This document shows, in pieces, positions 1-8,873 of a stretch of DNA of 15,396 bases. The stretch comes from Deltaproteobacteria bacterium. Lineage in GTDB: Bacteria > Desulfobacterota > Desulfobacteria > Desulfobacterales > Desulfosalsimonadaceae. Location: the NCBI GenBank assembly GCA_024280875.1, contig JAJRPH010000054.1, forward strand, positions 1-15,396, read 5' to 3'. The position numbers and the translations under genes are program-made. Under the pieces are notes generated by a model. That model searched no databases and had not been told where the DNA came from. It saw only the letters and a list, made by a program, of their open reading frames with translations. How positions within the stretch are numbered: position 1 is the first letter of the stretch; every line of letters begins with the position of its first letter.

Positions 1-213
1 AAAAACATCTGGCCGTTTTTTCGCGGGGAAGTAAATGAAGTTGTTGTAAGGATTGAAAAAATACCGATTACAGAAGAAATGCTGGGTGACTATTTCAAGG
101 ACTCGGAATTCAAGTCCCGGTTTCAGAAGTGGTTGAATGGCCTTTGGGAAAAAAAGGACGCCAGTCTGACAGAGCTGGCGCAAAATAATCGTACGGCGAA
201 AATGACAAACTGA
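1..213 (+). CDS. C-terminal end of a probable YihG-like (PlsC-superfamily) acyltransferase, partial
   Basis: Frame 1 is open from the window edge to TGA at 211-213, giving 70 residues; the start lies outside the window. The visible part contains a beta-strand-like stretch (GEVNEVVVRIEKIPI) followed by an amphipathic helix around WLNGLWEKKD. From memory, this pattern (short hydrophobic strand, a Pro-Ile turn, then WLN-x-LW-xx-KD) ends YihG-like 1-acyl-glycerol-3-phosphate acyltransferase family proteins, which transfer acyl groups to lysophospholipids at the inner membrane. The catalytic HX4D motif would be upstream and cannot be seen, so the call rests on the tail alone. The gene converges on the large kinase gene, with only 27 bases between the stops. 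Confidence 0.5.
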   Translation, partial: KNIWPFFRGEVNEVVVRIEKIPITEEMLGDYFKDSEFKSRFQKWLNGLWEKKDASLTELAQNNRTAKMTN

Positions 214-240
214 TATTTTTTTTGTATCAATACCGGTGTT

Positions 241-3200
241 TCAGCAATGTTCATTTAATAATTGTTTGATGGACGTGATGACCGGGTCCAGATTTTTTTT
301 CAGGCGGTCGATAACCTGTTCATCAAATGCGTCAAGGCCCTTAGATGCTTCGACTTCAATTATTCTGGCCGCATGCTGAAGTTTTTTCGCCCCTATATTG
401 CCGGCAAGACTTTTCAATGTGTGGGCAGTTCGTTTCACAAATTCTGTATTTTTATTTTTAATCTCATACTGAATTTTTTCTGCAATATCCCGGTAGTCAT
501 TATAAAATTCAAAGATTACCTTGAGATACAAATTTTCTTTTCCCCCCAGTCGTGAGATGCCGGATTTTATGTTGAGTCCCGGCAGTACGTCCGGAAAAAC
601 ATAAGAAATACCATCTTTTAGTTTATTGTTTTTTTCTTTTTCATCTTCTGCGGGCACGGCCCTGTCCTGTGCCGCATACTTTGATAATATGGACATGAGC
701 GCATTTGCTTCAAAGGGCTTGACAATAAAATCATTCATACCGGCCTGCAGGCAATTTTCTTTGCTTTCTTCCAGACAATGGGCGGTCATGGCGATAATGG
801 GAAGATTTTTGTTCCGGTGATCTTTCCGAATTAAACGGGTGGCCGCATACCCGTCCATGACCGGCATCTGAAGGTCCATGAGCACGGCATCATATGACTT
901 TTGTTTAACCGATTCGACGGCTTGTTCACCATTATCGGCCACATCAACATGCAGTCCGCTGCTTTCCATTATTTCAACGGCAATTTGCTGGTTGATGCGG
1001 TTGTCTTCAACCAGAAGTATTTGAATCCCTTTAGCAAAATTATAATTTTCGAAAGAAGCATCTGTCTTTGTTTTCTTCCGGTACGGTTTTTTTAATTTGC
1101 ACACAATCTCAAAATAAAACGTGCTCCCCTGCCCCTCAATACTTTCAACCCAGATACGCCCATTCATCAGTTCAATAATATTTTTGCATATGGCCAGCCC
1201 GAGTCCGGTGCCGCCGAATTTTCGTGTGATAGAGCCGTCTGCCTGGGTGAATGAATCAAAAAGTTTGTCAATATGTTCTTTTGCAATGCCGATACCTGTA
1301 TCTTTGACAAAAAATCTCAGTGTTACGGAATTTTTATCTTTTTCAACCGGTTCAATCCGCAGCAGGATTTCACCTTTATCCGTAAATTTGATGGCGTTGC
1401 TGATGAGATTGATCAGTACCTGGCTGATTTTTAATGGATCACCTAAAAGTATATCCGGTATTTCGTTTGAAATCGAAAATATGAATTCTATCTCTTTTTC
1501 CGTTAAAGTGCTTGAAAACATATAGGATATTTTATCGATTATATCGTTTAGGCAAAATTCGATAACTTCAATTTCAAGCTTACCGGCTTCAATTTTTGAA
1601 AAATTTAAAATATCATCAATGATATGTAACAGAGAATCAGATGACGTCTTAATATTTTTCAGATAATCATGCTGGCTTGTTGTCAGTTCGGTTTCCATTG
1701 CCAGTTTTGTCATGCCGACAATCGTGGTCATAGGGGTACGGATCTCATGGCTCATATTGGCAAGAAATTCATCTTTTGCCTTTGCCGCTGCTTTTGCCGT
1801 CTGTGCCTCCCTTTCGGCCTGTTCCATTTTTTTGTGCTCGGTAATGTCCGTGACAGATCCTTCGTAGTAAATGATCTTTCTGTTTGAATCATAGACGGCC
1901 CGAAGGGATAAAGACCCCCAGAATTCACGATTGTCTTTACGAATGCCGCCGATTTCAAGTCCGGTGACCTGGCCTTTTTCCCTAAATTCCTTTACAAACT
2001 GTTCCCTGGCCGCATGATCGGAAAAAAATTGATATTTCATGTTGCCCGTCAAAGCCATTAATGCCGCCGGTGAATCATAACCGAGAATATCCGCCATTGA
2101 TTGATTTGCGCTGATAAATCGGCCGTCTGTGGATATCTGAAAAATGCCTTCCACCGCGTTTTCAAAAATGTCCCGGTATTTTTTTTCCGATGCCTGGAGT
2201 CTGTAATAAAGGCTTGCATTTTGAAGGGAAATGGCTGCCTGGGATGAAAGCAGCTGTATGAGCGTCAGTCTGTCCGGCGTAAATGCGCCTGGCATGAGAT
2301 TGTTTTCCAAATACAGAATGTTGGCCAGTTTTCCCTGATGAAAAATCGGTGTACATAATATGGACAGGGGCTGACAGGTTTTGATATAAATATCCTGATT
2401 AAACGCTATCTCTTGCGCGGCATTGTCTATAACAATATTTTTTTGATTTTTTGCACAATAGTGAATAATGGAATGGGGGACATCAGACGGACCGGCTGTT
2501 TTAAATTCAGTTAAAGCAGTAATGCCGTCTTTTGAAACAGTGCCTTGTGCTTCAATTTTCCATTGATTGTCGTATTCGGAAAGGAGCAGTGCTTTTTGGG
2601 CGCCCGCATTTTCAATGAGCACTGTAATCATTTTTTTCATTAACTTATCTAACACAATCTCACCGGAAATGGCCTGGGATGCTTTGATAACTGACTGTAA
2701 ATCCAGGGATTCTGCGGTATGTAGTGACAGCTTCGGATCAACGCCGGTCTGCGTACGGGCGTTGCTTTTATTAGTTCGTGCCGTCAATTGCGGCCAGGTC
2801 TTATGGAGGTAATCCACTTTTGCTTTGGCACCCCAGAGCGAATAGCAATAAACCGCCTTTGTCATATAGTCTTCGGCAAGCCGGGTGTTGCCGCAGGTCA
2901 GTCGGAATTTTGCCGCCAGTTCATTTCCCAAAGCTTCTTCCTGAAGATATTCATGCTCTTTGGCCAGGGCAATGGCCTGATCATAGAGTTCCGCCGCCTT
3001 TGTGTCTTCGCCAAGGACCCGGTGCCGTTCAGCTTCCACCAGTGTCCATTTATGGAGATGATTCATTGGCGCATGATGCGCCCATTTTTTTAATTTTTTC
3101 TGGTGCGATTTTATGATTTTTAAATGTCTCTTTTTTTCTTTTTTATTTGCTTTTGAAAATGATGATAACCGCAATAATGCGTCATAAAAGTGAAATAAAG

Positions 3201-6200
3201 GGATGTAGGCCGTAGAGATCATGCCTTCCAGGTTTTTTTTTAAAGTCTTTGAATTCTCAAAAGCTTCCTGATAATGCCCGAAATGGTAAGTAAGTTTCAG
3301 TTTGTATAAAGACAGCATATGGATTGCAGAGGTATCATTATTTTGATAATGAACCGGGAGCATCTCTTCTTCATTGTATGCATCTCCGATTAGTTTGCAC
3401 GGATCATCGGAATTCCCCATTAGGTTCAATACCGTTTGCCGGGCCATCTCATTAAAATAAAAATGGGTGTCCTGTTTGTACTCCCGGATGGTCGCGCTGT
3501 AGGCGGTCATTTCACGGGACAGGGGTTCTAATGGGCTGCCGCTGAAAAAAGAGTAGGTGCCGTAAAAAAAAGCTGAAAGGGTTGCGTATTCAAAGTCACC
3601 GACTTCCATTCCCAATTGATTTGCTGTTAATAATGCGGGTAAAGTTTTTTGAAGGGGTTTTTTCCAATGATCGATCATGCCGCTCACAATAAATATCGTA
3701 TGGGACCTGAAATACTTTGTACAGTCCCGATCATTTAAAGATAAGGCGAGTTTCCCAAAACGGTATCCATTATCGATATCATCCAATATACCGATTAGAA
3801 GCAATCCAAAGCCTGCAAAACCCGCCGGAGTTTCAGGGGCGACACCATGCTTTAAGGATAACGCAATGCCTTCAAAACCGAGCATGGGCGTTAGTTTAGG
3901 ACGAGCGCCATAGACTGCATGAGACAAACTGAGCATAATGCGCGCTGCTGCCATGCGTTCTGGGTCGATCATGTCCTTGAGGTTTATCAAATTATCGATT
4001 TTTTTTCCGATTAACGCTACTTTCGTTTTCAGTAATTTTAATAAAACCTGTAGGTTATTTGGGGCTTCAGGAAATCGATAACCTAATAACTTTAAAACAT
4101 TTAACCCTTCATTGACGACCTTTAATAATTGATTTTGAGCATAATAATACTGAATTTTGAGGTCATGGATTTTTACTTTGTCCAGCAGCAAAACGGCATT
4201 ATGCAGCGTCAATTTTGCCAGTTTCTCCATATCGTCAAAGTCAGTGCATAGAAACGCGGATTCGGTTGCTTCCAGATAAAGATTAAACGTTAATTCATAT
4301 TGTTCTATCCATTTTCTTTCCGGCAGCAGAGAAATGCCGGCCTTGTAATAATTCAATGCCTGCTTAAATGCTGCAGACGCTTTGGCTTTTTTCCCGGCCT
4401 TAAGATTTAACTGAGCCACTTCTATGCGTTCTTGCGGATTTTTGATGGTATTGGCTCCGGAATTGAGTTGATTTATAATATCAAAAATTTTTTCTTTTTG
4501 TGCGCTTTTCAGGGTGTGCTTAAGTAATAATCGTCCGATTTTTAGATGAATTATTTGTTGTTCGGTTTCCGGTACCAGGGCATATGCAGCCTGCTGGATG
4601 CGATCATGCTGAAATTTGTAAGTCGGAATAAGATGTGGGGGGATTATGGCTGTATTACTTGTTTTTAATTCCTGATCGATTATTTCAATGAATTTGTAGG
4701 AATCGTTAATTGGAATAATTAACCCCTCATTCAAAGCTATCCATAGCTCTTCCGCAGTCTCTTTTAGTGAGAGTTGATCAACCATCGATAAAGTAAGCAG
4801 ATCAAACTGGGTCCCGATGCAGGCAGCCAATAATACGATGCTTTGGGTTTTTTTCGGCAATTTCTGAATCTTGTCCATCATTAATTCAACCACGTTGTCA
4901 GTTATGTCTACCCGTCTAATTTTTTCCACATCCCACTTCCAGAAACCGCTGTTTGAATCAAAATTGATTTGTTTATTTTCATGCATGGATTCTAAAAGTT
5001 GGTTTAAGAAAAAGGGGTTGCCTTGAGTTTTTTCAAAGCATAGTTCGGCAAGGGGCTCGGATTTTAATGGATCACATGCCAGTGTTTCTGAAAGGAGTTG
5101 GTTTATATGGTGTTTTTCTAAAGGCTTGAGAAAAATAGTGGATGTGGAAACTTTTAAGTCAATGAGATTATATACGATTAATCTCAAAGCATGGGCCTCA
5201 TTCACTTCATTGTCCCGGTAGGTCCCGATAAAAAAAAGAAAATTCATTTGAGGATCACTCATGATCAATTCAATTAGCATTAAAGAGGCGTTATCCGCCC
5301 ATTGCAGGTCATCGATAAAAATCGTAATAATGTAGTTGTTTTTTGAAAACGTGCGAATGAAATTGAGGAATGTGTGATTGAAGCGAATTTGGGCATCAGC
5401 CGGGGGTAACGAGAATATTTTCGGTTGTTTGCCGATAATTAATTCAAGCTCGGGGATCACTTCAGTGAGCACCTGGCCGTTTTGTCCCAAAGATTGTAAT
5501 ATTTTTGTTTTCCAGAATGAGACGTGTTTCTCACCACCGGCCGCAATCTTTTGCATTAACTCTTGAAATGGCTGGATCAGCCCGGAATACGGAATATTTC
5601 GTTGAAACTGATCAAACTTTCCATAGATAAAATATCCTTGTTTTTCTATAATTTTTTTTTGGACTTCATTGGCCACAGCTGTTTTGCCAACTCCAGGTTG
5701 CCCGGCAACCAGAAGCATTGCCTTGTCTCCCTGGATCACCCGGTTAAAAATTTTAAGTGACGTTTCAATTTCATTTTCTCGGCCGTAGAGCTTTTGCGGA
5801 ATCTGGAATCGGCTCGAAATATCGTTTTTTCCGATTTCAAAATTTTTGATGCGTCCGTTTCGCGTAAGTTGAGCCAGGCATTCCTGTAAATCCGATTTAA
5901 GACCAAATGCGCTCTGGTAGCGGCCCTCCGCTGTTTTTGCCATAAGCTTTAAAATAATTTTTGAAATCATTGCCGGGATCTGTGGGTTTAGTTCGCGCGG
6001 GGATACCGGTATGCGGGCAATATGGGCGTGAATCAGCGTCATTGGATCTTCAGATTCAAACGGCAGGCACCGGGTCGCTATTTCATATAACGTCACGCCC
6101 AGGGAATAAAAATCAGTGCGAAAATCCAGGTTCCGATTCATCCGGCCTGTCTGTTCAGGGGATATATAAGGCAACGTGCCTTCTATAATTTTTTGGTCAA

Positions 6201-6714
6201 GCGCTTCAGGGGTCTCTCGAAAGAGTTCCGTTGAAATGCCAAAATCGGTTATTTTGACCTGGCCGGTTTGCGGGTTCCATATAATATTACCGGGATTGAT
6301 ATTTTTGTGAATAATATTCTTCTGATGGATCTGGCCGATTATTTCGGCTAACTTAATAGAGATTCTTAAGAATTCAGCCAGGTCAAACGTCCATTTCGGC
6401 AATAGTTTTTCAAAAGAGTTTCCATTAAAATCCTCCAAAATCATCACCAGTGTATTTTGATATTTCTCCAGACTGTAAGCCCTGACGATTCCGTCAGAAT
6501 TAAACGTCTGTATGATTTCAAATTCACGTTTAAAGCGGGCCAGTTCTTCCTGGGTCGGATACTGTTTGTTCAATTTTTTGATCACAACCGGCACTTTGTC
6601 GTTCTTTCGGTGTCCGCGATAGATAATGGCGTTGGCGCCACTGTAAATTTGCTCTTCAGCCTGGTATCCGGAAAGAAGTATCATCCCTTTATGCTCCATT
6701 AAAAAAGATTTCAT
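241..6714 (-). CDS. Giant hybrid signalling protein: Ser/Thr kinase-like domain, AAA ATPase, GAF, PAS, histidine kinase, receiver, HPt
   Basis: A 2157-residue cytosolic sensor with no obvious membrane span. Order by residue: protein kinase-like domain (about 15-280; Lys46, DFG 157-159, SPE 185-187); AAA/MalT-like ATPase (Walker A GQPGVGKT 338-345, Walker B IDD 467-469); long helical TPR-like region (about 720-1310); GAF (about 1340-1500); PAS (about 1508-1625); HisKA (phosphoacceptor His1656 in MSHEIRTPM); HATPase (N1773, DTGIGI 1805-1810, GGTGLGL 1834-1840); receiver (Asp1947, Thr1977, Lys1999); HPt (His2098 in AHTLKS). This layout is a known class of giant bacterial hybrid kinases. The kinase catalytic loop reads HKNINPGN, with Asn138 at the HRD aspartate, so the kinase domain may be inactive or act as a scaffold. 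No separate output regulator lies next to it. The start at 6714 is the longest; Met6 and Met11 are alternatives, and none has a strong ribosome binding site. Confidence 0.95.
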   Translation of the reverse strand: MKSFLMEHKGMILLSGYQAEEQIYSGANAIIYRGHRKNDKVPVVIKKLNKQYPTQEELARFKREFEIIQTFNSDGIVRAYSLEKYQNTLVMILEDFNGNSFEKLLPKWTFDLAEFLRISIKLAEIIGQIHQKNIIHKNINPGNIIWNPQTGQVKITDFGISTELFRETPEALDQKIIEGTLPYISPEQTGRMNRNLDFRTDFYSLGVTLYEIATRCLPFESEDPMTLIHAHIARIPVSPRELNPQIPAMISKIILKLMAKTAEGRYQSAFGLKSDLQECLAQLTRNGRIKNFEIGKNDISSRFQIPQKLYGRENEIETSLKIFNRVIQGDKAMLLVAGQPGVGKTAVANEVQKKIIEKQGYFIYGKFDQFQRNIPYSGLIQPFQELMQKIAAGGEKHVSFWKTKILQSLGQNGQVLTEVIPELELIIGKQPKIFSLPPADAQIRFNHTFLNFIRTFSKNNYIITIFIDDLQWADNASLMLIELIMSDPQMNFLFFIGTYRDNEVNEAHALRLIVYNLIDLKVSTSTIFLKPLEKHHINQLLSETLACDPLKSEPLAELCFEKTQGNPFFLNQLLESMHENKQINFDSNSGFWKWDVEKIRRVDITDNVVELMMDKIQKLPKKTQSIVLLAACIGTQFDLLTLSMVDQLSLKETAEELWIALNEGLIIPINDSYKFIEIIDQELKTSNTAIIPPHLIPTYKFQHDRIQQAAYALVPETEQQIIHLKIGRLLLKHTLKSAQKEKIFDIINQLNSGANTIKNPQERIEVAQLNLKAGKKAKASAAFKQALNYYKAGISLLPERKWIEQYELTFNLYLEATESAFLCTDFDDMEKLAKLTLHNAVLLLDKVKIHDLKIQYYYAQNQLLKVVNEGLNVLKLLGYRFPEAPNNLQVLLKLLKTKVALIGKKIDNLINLKDMIDPERMAAARIMLSLSHAVYGARPKLTPMLGFEGIALSLKHGVAPETPAGFAGFGLLLIGILDDIDNGYRFGKLALSLNDRDCTKYFRSHTIFIVSGMIDHWKKPLQKTLPALLTANQLGMEVGDFEYATLSAFFYGTYSFFSGSPLEPLSREMTAYSATIREYKQDTHFYFNEMARQTVLNLMGNSDDPCKLIGDAYNEEEMLPVHYQNNDTSAIHMLSLYKLKLTYHFGHYQEAFENSKTLKKNLEGMISTAYIPLFHFYDALLRLSSFSKANKKEKKRHLKIIKSHQKKLKKWAHHAPMNHLHKWTLVEAERHRVLGEDTKAAELYDQAIALAKEHEYLQEEALGNELAAKFRLTCGNTRLAEDYMTKAVYCYSLWGAKAKVDYLHKTWPQLTARTNKSNARTQTGVDPKLSLHTAESLDLQSVIKASQAISGEIVLDKLMKKMITVLIENAGAQKALLLSEYDNQWKIEAQGTVSKDGITALTEFKTAGPSDVPHSIIHYCAKNQKNIVIDNAAQEIAFNQDIYIKTCQPLSILCTPIFHQGKLANILYLENNLMPGAFTPDRLTLIQLLSSQAAISLQNASLYYRLQASEKKYRDIFENAVEGIFQISTDGRFISANQSMADILGYDSPAALMALTGNMKYQFFSDHAAREQFVKEFREKGQVTGLEIGGIRKDNREFWGSLSLRAVYDSNRKIIYYEGSVTDITEHKKMEQAEREAQTAKAAAKAKDEFLANMSHEIRTPMTTIVGMTKLAMETELTTSQHDYLKNIKTSSDSLLHIIDDILNFSKIEAGKLEIEVIEFCLNDIIDKISYMFSSTLTEKEIEFIFSISNEIPDILLGDPLKISQVLINLISNAIKFTDKGEILLRIEPVEKDKNSVTLRFFVKDTGIGIAKEHIDKLFDSFTQADGSITRKFGGTGLGLAICKNIIELMNGRIWVESIEGQGSTFYFEIVCKLKKPYRKKTKTDASFENYNFAKGIQILLVEDNRINQQIAVEIMESSGLHVDVADNGEQAVESVKQKSYDAVLMDLQMPVMDGYAATRLIRKDHRNKNLPIIAMTAHCLEESKENCLQAGMNDFIVKPFEANALMSILSKYAAQDRAVPAEDEKEKNNKLKDGISYVFPDVLPGLNIKSGISRLGGKENLYLKVIFEFYNDYRDIAEKIQYEIKNKNTEFVKRTAHTLKSLAGNIGAKKLQHAARIIEVEASKGLDAFDEQVIDRLKKNLDPVITSIKQLLNEHC

Positions 6715-7324
6715 TTTCGGGTAGATTCGATGGATCGCATCGTAAATTCTGTTATAGTGAGTTTCATTTCACTTCGGGTTTTTGAGTGTTTTTACGACAT
6801 TTACTAAAAAAATATTGAGGAAATCAAAAGCTATCAATACTTTTTATGTGGCTTGATTTTATATCCGAATCTATTATTGCCCCAATTCGGGTTTTAATTA
6901 TTTAAAAATCTCGTCTTGGGAGGACAGATTCGTTGCGCACTAAAACGAAAAAAGTCCAAAGCACAGATAAAATTAAGTTATGATATGTTAGATAGATTAG
7001 TCAACTGGTTGCATTAGTTAATCGAAATATATTTCATTGTTTGATTGTTTTAAAACCCTGATGTTTTTTTAAATGCCCAGGGCGAGTGATAGCACCCAAG
7101 ACATTCAAAACAGTAAGTTTCCTTCCAAATATTCCATACTTGACGTATGAAACACACGCAATAGAATGGATTTCTGTATTTTCGTTATAATCTACAAGAA
7201 GTTTTTTAAAACAATGGGTTTCCTTTATAGATTGGGATGGCCGTGCCTTTGAGTTGGCTTTGTTTTACTGTATTTAGCTCTAAATGTATCACATAATCTT
7301 TCTAGCGAAAAAGGAGATTAACCG
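6715..7324. other. 610-bp AT-rich divergent intergenic region between the kinase and Fe-S genes
   Basis: No credible open reading frame or recognised RNA family is visible. The stretch must hold the promoters of the two divergent genes. Near the right side are a TATAAT hexamer (7186-7191) and a TTGACG/TAGAAT pair. In the middle is an imperfect inverted repeat at 6995-7023. The ribosome binding site AAGGAG of the Fe-S gene sits at 7311-7316. On the kinase side a minus-strand TATAAC lies about 40 bases upstream of the start, without a convincing -35 box. Confidence 0.6.
7140..7191 (+). promoter_or_regulatory. Candidate sigma70-type promoter(s) of the 4Fe-4S gene
   Basis: TTGACG (7140-7145) and TAGAAT (7162-7167) are spaced by 16 bases and resemble -35 and -10 boxes. 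A perfect TATAAT (7186-7191) lies a little downstream but lacks a good -35 at the usual distance. Either would give a leader of roughly 125-160 nt before the ATG at 7325. This is pattern matching only. Confidence 0.3.
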
Positions 7325-8534
7325 ATGGCTCAATCCAAAATTCCACCTGCCCGGAAGAAGAAAATCAAAATTATTCTATCCATGATGAACAAGCAGAACC
7401 AGCGGTTTGTTCCTGTTGTGCCCCCGCTTATTGAAATGATGGACCTGGTGATAACCGATGATGAGTTGGATTATCTGCTTAAAATGGGCATTGGAAATTA
7501 TGATTATGATCAGGCGGCGATAGCAAGCAGCCTGCCTGATGAACAGTTTGAATCCTTTTTCGAAACCATAAAGCGCAAAGCGCTGGTTCATATCGGATCC
7601 GACAGCTACGGCAGGCCGGAATACCGGTTAAATGCCATTGCCGCTGGGTGGTATGAGGGTGTCACGCTTTATCTCATGGGAAAACCCGAAGAAAAAGATT
7701 TTTCACTAAAACTTGATGGGTTTTTCAAGTTTTTCCAAAAGTTTAACTTTTTTCCGCTGAACAGTCTACAAAATCTGTTTATTCGTCCCTTTGTAAAACC
7801 AGGCCAGGATGCCGTTTTAATGGATCCGGCAATAAAGGGTAAAAGCAAAACAAAGACCATTCCAATAAGCACGGTTGTCTCATCTCCAAATTCAAAAGTT
7901 TATCCGACGTTTTATGTCAACGAACTGATCGAGGAACATGGCGACCATGATAATATCTACGTATTTCCATGTGTCTGCCGGCATAGCAAAGATCTTTTGG
8001 GCACTCCATGCAGTTTCGAAATTCCGCGGGAATCATGCATTGCGTTTGGGGATATGGCGAATGCCTGGGCAAGCTGGGGATATGGCCGAAAAAATTTCCA
8101 AAGAGGAAGCCTTTGATATCCTTGTGGAAGTAAGGGATAAAGGGGCGGTCCATTCCGTCATTCATGAAAGAGACGACTACCGCCTTCCGGCAATCGCTAT
8201 CTGTAACTGCTGCTGGGATTGCTGCGGTATCCTGAAATCATTCAACATGGGGGCTGGACCTCTAAAGTATCAAAGTTCATTCATGGCCCGGGTCAAAGAT
8301 GATGTAAATTGCGAGGAGTGCGGCAATTGTGAAAAATACTGTCCAACAGCCGCAATAACCGTAAAGGGGAAAAAACCAGCATTAAACCCGGACAGATGTA
8401 TTGGCTGCGGCCAGTGCGCTTTTCAGTGCAGGCAGAACAATATCGAACTGTATCCCTATGAGCGGATGGTGTATGTGCCGGTGGTTAAAAAATCCGAATA
8501 CAGGATCAATGACACTAAAATAGAGTCTGTTTAA
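7325..8534 (+). pseudogene. Multi-cysteine 4Fe-4S ferredoxin-type protein, interrupted by a frameshift
   Basis: Two overlapping frames make one protein. The first (7325-8116) begins after AAGGAG at 7311-7316 and has a winged-helix-like N-terminal part (about residues 40-100), then CVCRH...C...C (Cys216, 218, 229, 238). The second continues from the run of six A at 8089-8094 to TAA-bounded 8534. Removing one A restores 402 residues: GYGR joins KISKEEAFD, then CNCCWDCC (about 293-300) and two 4Fe-4S motifs (Cys329/332/335/339 followed by Pro, and Cys358/361/364/368). Such proteins are probably soluble electron carriers or Fe-S sensors; no partner is evident. The break may be a real mutation or an extra base in the assembly. 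Alternatively ATG 8082 could start a separate 150-residue ferredoxin, with a weak GGGGA close by. The protein family is clear as a 4Fe-4S protein, but I cannot assign a specific role. Confidence 0.85.
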
Positions 8535-8750
8535 ACATTAAAAAATTTAAAATTGATGATTCCCATGGTTTTGAGAGGCACCATTGCCGGTAGCAAATGT
8601 GCATTTGTTCTTATCGGTAAGAGATCTTTTTGGAGTACTATTTTAAAAAATTTCTGCAATTGCTGTCTTGGTAGATGGCGGCGTCATTCCCCTTATATAT
8701 CAATTTTCAAGTCTGGTATCCGGCATAAATCATCATGCGTTTACACTCTT
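8535..8750. other. Intergenic stretch with a long imperfect stem-loop; no recognised gene
   Basis: The bases after the Fe-S gene carry no reading frame I recognise. An imperfect hairpin spans about 8587-8619: CCGGTA pairs with TATCGG (one G-T pair) around an inner CAAATG/CATTTG stem. Five T follow about nine bases later, so it could be a weak terminator for the Fe-S transcript. The plus-strand frame 8553-8804 resembles nothing known to me and has no ribosome binding site. Confidence 0.35.
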
Positions 8751-8873
8751 TTATACGGCACGTTTGCATGTCGGATGACTTTCAAACCCGTCTGTAGTAA
8801 GTAATGCTTCATTAATATGGCCATACGCATTTGTGAGCATTGTTGTGGAGTTAAAATATGAAGCGAACCAGTT
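8751..8873 (-). pseudogene. Relic of the C-terminal tail of a radical SAM protein similar to the one at 9597-11141
   Basis: Reading on past the amidase stop in the same frame gives 40 codons up to TAA at 8751-8753. The core (8796-8858) reads YFNSTTMLTNAYGHINEALL. The intact radical SAM enzyme ends with YFNPTMLTDSRGYINEKLL (residues 481-499). With one extra codon in the relic, most positions match, and the DNA also matches in blocks such as ACAATGCTCACA and ATATTAATGAA. There is no start codon with a ribosome binding site and no catalytic part, so this is best read as the end of a lost second copy left beside the amidase gene. A 29-residue peptide gene starting at the ATG at 8840 is formally possible but unsupported. 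Confidence 0.7.

Noticed and set aside
213..241. Terminator between the acyltransferase fragment and the kinase gene
   Set aside because: Only a 5-bp stem (TGATA/TATCA) with the T run in its loop rather than after it; too weak to call.
1121..1525. Plus-strand open frame of 134 codons opposite the histidine kinase region
   Set aside because: It lies wholly antisense to well-conserved HATPase coding sequence, has no ribosome binding site and no family resemblance; it is a shadow of the real gene.
8089..8094. Programmed -1 ribosomal frameshift in the Fe-S gene
   Set aside because: The continuation is in the +1 frame relative to the first part, so a -1 slip on the A run cannot join them.
8553..8804. 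Possible small plus-strand gene of 83 codons after the Fe-S gene
   Set aside because: No ribosome binding site, no recognisable motif, and it overlaps the radical SAM relic on the other strand.
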